Shown here piece by piece: positions 61,715 through 64,000 of a DNA stretch of 64,000 bases; within the stretch, counting starts at the first letter, position 1; every line of letters starts with the position of its first letter. The notes below the pieces were generated by a model. It saw nothing but the letters and a program-made list of their open reading frames with translations. It did not search any database and was not told where the DNA came from. The translations under genes and the position numbers were made by a program. The DNA comes from Nocardia sp. SYP-A9097 (GTDB lineage: Bacteria > Actinomycetota > Actinomycetes > Mycobacteriales > Mycobacteriaceae), in assembly GCF_009649815.1 (NCBI RefSeq), contig NZ_WJIC01000008.1, forward strand, positions 124,001 through 188,000, in the 5' to 3' direction.

Positions 61715-64000
61715 CTAGATCAATCCGCGCAATCGCAGATCGGTCACATATTTGCTGATGAGTTGCGGTTTCAGGTGTGGAATATCGTGGTCCGGACCGA
61801 TCTCGGCGGCCTGCACGGCGGCCTGAAACCGCTTGGCGGGCAGCGCCGAACCCGGAATCGGCATACCTGGGTGACGGTAGGCGTGCAGGAGCGGCAGCAC
61901 CGAGGCTTGGCGCTGCTGTTCGGGCAGTGCGCGCAGGGCGGTTTCGAAGCGGCTGAGCCAGGTGTCGTAGTCGTCGAGGCGGTCGATCGCATGACCGTCC
62001 GCGATCAGCCAGTCGACGAAGGAGTCCAGGGAGATGCCGTCGTCGTGTGGATTGAATACGTCGAAGGTTTGGAAGCCGGCTGCCTGCGCTCCGAGTGTGG
62101 TGATGGCCTCGGCGGTGAAATCGGCGGGCAGGCCGTCATAGTGGGCGCGCTGCCGATTTCCGTGAGAATCGGTGCGGTAGAAGGACTTCGGGGAGATGCC
62201 GGTGGCGAGCACGCTCAGTAGCAGGCGGCTGAACATATCGGCGAGATTGAATTGGCCCGCGTATCGACTGTGCGCCAGGATCATATCGGAACGGAAGACC
62301 GCGACCGGGAGTCCGCACAGGTCGTGTGCTTCGCGCAACAGCACCTCACCGGCCCATTTGCTGGTGCCGTAGCCATTGGCGTAGCCGTCGCCGATTGTGC
62401 GCTCCGCGCTGATGCGGCGAATATCGCCGTCCTCGTCGAAGCGCTCCGGGTCGACCTGATCGGCGACCGCGACCGTGGACAGGTAGGTGACGGGCTTCAA
62501 ACGGGATGTCAGTGCGAGCCTGATGATTTCGGCGGTGCCGACCACATTGGGGCCGAATAGCTGACCGTAAGGCAGGACGTGGTTCACCAGAGCCGCTGGA
62601 TGCACAATGAGGTCGACAGTCTGCGCCAGATTCCGCCAATCCTCTTCTGGCAGCCCGAAGTTCGGCTCCGCGATTTCCCCGGCGAGGACCACCAGCCTGC
62701 GCGCGGCCAGGTCACGGTACTCGCGCAGCAGTTCCGGATCACCGGAGTCGAAGGCCGCGTCCAGCCGGGCGCGGGCGGCTTCGGCGGTGCTGCCGCGTAC
62801 GACGCAGATCACCGTGCCATCCGAATCATCCATCCGGCGTAGCCATTCCAGGCATAGGAATCGGCCTAGGTAACCATTGGCCCCGGTGAGCAGAATGGTC
62901 CGCGGCTGTTCGACCACGCCCGGGAGCCCCGGCGCTTGGTCGAGGGTCGTGGCATCGATGAATCTGTCCAGGGTCAAGTCGGCGGCACGCACGCGCGAAC
63001 CGATGCCGTGCACCGAGCTGACAGTGGAACGCCGTGAACCCGAATCACCTTCCAGCTCTATATAGTTCGCCACCGCCGCCAGATCATTGGCCGGGCTGAC
63101 GATCACGCTCACCGGGACTTCGATGCCGAGGATCTCCTCGAGCAAGTTCGAGAACGACAGCGCGGAGAGTGAATCGCCGCCGAGGTCCGCGAAGTGCGCG
63201 TCCGACCGCAGATCGCTTGCGGGACAGCCCAGTAGGGCACCGGCGGCTCGGCTGACCGTTTCCAGGACGGGTCGCCGGCTCGCGTCCTGTCGCAGCGCCG
63301 CGAGCTCATTCGCCTGCTCCGCCGCCAGCTCGCCATACAGGGCCTCCAGGCGCTCGCCGTATCGCTCTTTGAGCTTGGGCCGCAACAGCTTTCCGATTCC
63401 GGCGAGCAAGCCGTTCTCCATACTGAACGGCTCGGACTCGATGAGAAAAGCGCGCGGTATCTCATACGATTCGAGCTCGGCCTCCTTGGCAAGCCGCTGC
63501 AGCGATTCGTTCAGCGCCTCCCGTAGCGCCGGACTCGAGGCCGCGTCGATCCCGGCGGTCAACGCATCCTCGGTGGGCACGATCACCGCGAGCAGATATG
63601 CCCGCTCACTATTGCCGTACACATAGATCTGCCGGATCAGCGGGCTGGTGGCATACACCGCCTCCAGCGTTGCGACAGTGACGAATTCGCCCTGCGACAG
63701 CTTGAGCACATTATTGCGGCGGTCGACGTAGACGACCTCGTCCGGCCCGGTCTCGGCGACAATGTCACCGGTGAGATAGAACCCATCCGCATCGAAGATC
63801 TCGGCGGTGATCTCCGGCCGCTTGAAGTAGCCCGGAATCATGACCGTTGTCTTGAGCAGCAATTCCCCACGCGGATAAGGCTTATCGGTGCCGAAGTAGC
63901 CCAGCTCGGGTACATCGAGGAGCTTGTAGTCGATGACCGTCGACCGATTCAGCCGATTGTCGGTCATGATCCCGCCACCCGCCTCGGTGGACCCGTACCC
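61715..64000 (-). CDS. car: Carboxylic acid reductase (C-terminal part; N-terminus beyond the window)
   Basis: 762 residues are visible of an expected ~1170. Left of the cut are the adenylation motifs YGSTEAG (partial A5), FYLTGDIVAETGPDEVVYVDRRNNVLKLSQGEFV (A7-A8) and the A10 region. A phosphopantetheine carrier domain follows with the serine in LGGDSLSALSF (near residue 280 of the visible part), then a thioester reductase domain with the NADPH motif TGANGYLGRFLCLEW and YANGYGTSKWAGE (YxxxK). The order A-T-R identifies carboxylic acid reductase, which reduces acids to aldehydes with ATP and NADPH, best known from Nocardia iowensis. It needs a phosphopantetheinyl transferase from elsewhere. 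Confidence 0.93.
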   Translation of the reverse strand, partial: GYGSTEAGGGIMTDNRLNRSTVIDYKLLDVPELGYFGTDKPYPRGELLLKTTVMIPGYFKRPEITAEIFDADGFYLTGDIVAETGPDEVVYVDRRNNVLKLSQGEFVTVATLEAVYATSPLIRQIYVYGNSERAYLLAVIVPTEDALTAGIDAASSPALREALNESLQRLAKEAELESYEIPRAFLIESEPFSMENGLLAGIGKLLRPKLKERYGERLEALYGELAAEQANELAALRQDASRRPVLETVSRAAGALLGCPASDLRSDAHFADLGGDSLSALSFSNLLEEILGIEVPVSVIVSPANDLAAVANYIELEGDSGSRRSTVSSVHGIGSRVRAADLTLDRFIDATTLDQAPGLPGVVEQPRTILLTGANGYLGRFLCLEWLRRMDDSDGTVICVVRGSTAEAARARLDAAFDSGDPELLREYRDLAARRLVVLAGEIAEPNFGLPEEDWRNLAQTVDLIVHPAALVNHVLPYGQLFGPNVVGTAEIIRLALTSRLKPVTYLSTVAVADQVDPERFDEDGDIRRISAERTIGDGYANGYGTSKWAGEVLLREAHDLCGLPVAVFRSDMILAHSRYAGQFNLADMFSRLLLSVLATGISPKSFYRTDSHGNRQRAHYDGLPADFTAEAITTLGAQAAGFQTFDVFNPHDDGISLDSFVDWLIADGHAIDRLDDYDTWLSRFETALRALPEQQRQASVLPLLHAYRHPGMPIPGSALPAKRFQAAVQAAEIGPDHDIPHLKPQLISKYVTDLRLRGLI

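Overview
The window is high-GC DNA with actinobacterial gene style: GTG and TTG starts, 4-base stop/start overlaps, lipoproteins and many FadD/P450 genes. Several genes belong to mycolic-acid bacteria (AccD6, an antigen-85 type mycolyltransferase, an EphD-type fusion, DUF3145, a Ddn-like deazaflavin enzyme, a Rv3717-like amidase). The conservon and the carboxylic acid reductase fit best with Nocardia or a close relative such as Rhodococcus. Both window ends cut a gene: accD6 at the left lacks its N-terminus, and the carboxylic acid reductase at the right lacks its N-terminal half.

Layout. 0-9 kb: accD6, a berberine-bridge type flavoenzyme, a lipoprotein, DUF3145, two serine hydrolases flanking a dead amino acid permease, agmatine deiminase, an APH-fold kinase. 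9-16.5 kb: fused PabA-PabB, a coiled-coil protein divergent from an unusual TerD/DUF2510/zinc-ribbon/HNH protein, a lipoprotein, an MFS exporter with its ArsR regulator. 16.6-27 kb: a Baeyer-Villiger-like monooxygenase, a mycolyltransferase, a class C serine hydrolase, a 1056-residue SARP/BTAD regulator, a thioesterase and an acyl-CoA ligase. 26.9-32.6 kb: an isolated MraY, a secreted protein, and a three-gene operon (ferritin-like diiron protein, PDR-type reductase, EphD-like epoxide hydrolase/dehydrogenase) that reads like an oxygenation pathway.

32.7-39 kb is the accessory part: a Gly/Cys-rich membrane peptide facing a glycine-rich-domain-like protein, TerC behind a probable yybP-ykoY manganese riboswitch, then a tRNA(CAT) followed by an integrase remnant, a bacterial PARG, a small secreted peptide, a Nudix gene that has lost its catalytic box, and another small secreted protein. 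39-50.6 kb: a sulfite-oxidase-type molybdoenzyme, a TetR gene divergent from an NmrA-methyltransferase fusion with a clear operator between them, PlsC, an APC transporter, an amidase, an MFS/MarR operon, a secreted serine hydrolase and a quinone-oxidoreductase-like enzyme.

50.9-56.9 kb is a full conservon: CvnA kinase-like protein, roadblock protein, DUF742, small GTPase and two P450s, all translationally coupled; the first P450 lacks the EXXR arginine, as in Streptomyces CYP157. 56.9-64 kb: lipoprotein, LuxR-type regulator, FadD19-like ligase, a tandem array of 20-bp palindromes, a GlsB/YeaQ protein, an LCMT-type methyltransferase and the reductase.

A family of palindromic intergenic repeats (two complete copies of about 92 bp, two half or degraded copies, one minimal 31-bp hairpin) sits at gene ends across the window and looks like a REP/MITE family. 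No rRNA, CRISPR array or complete insertion sequence was seen.
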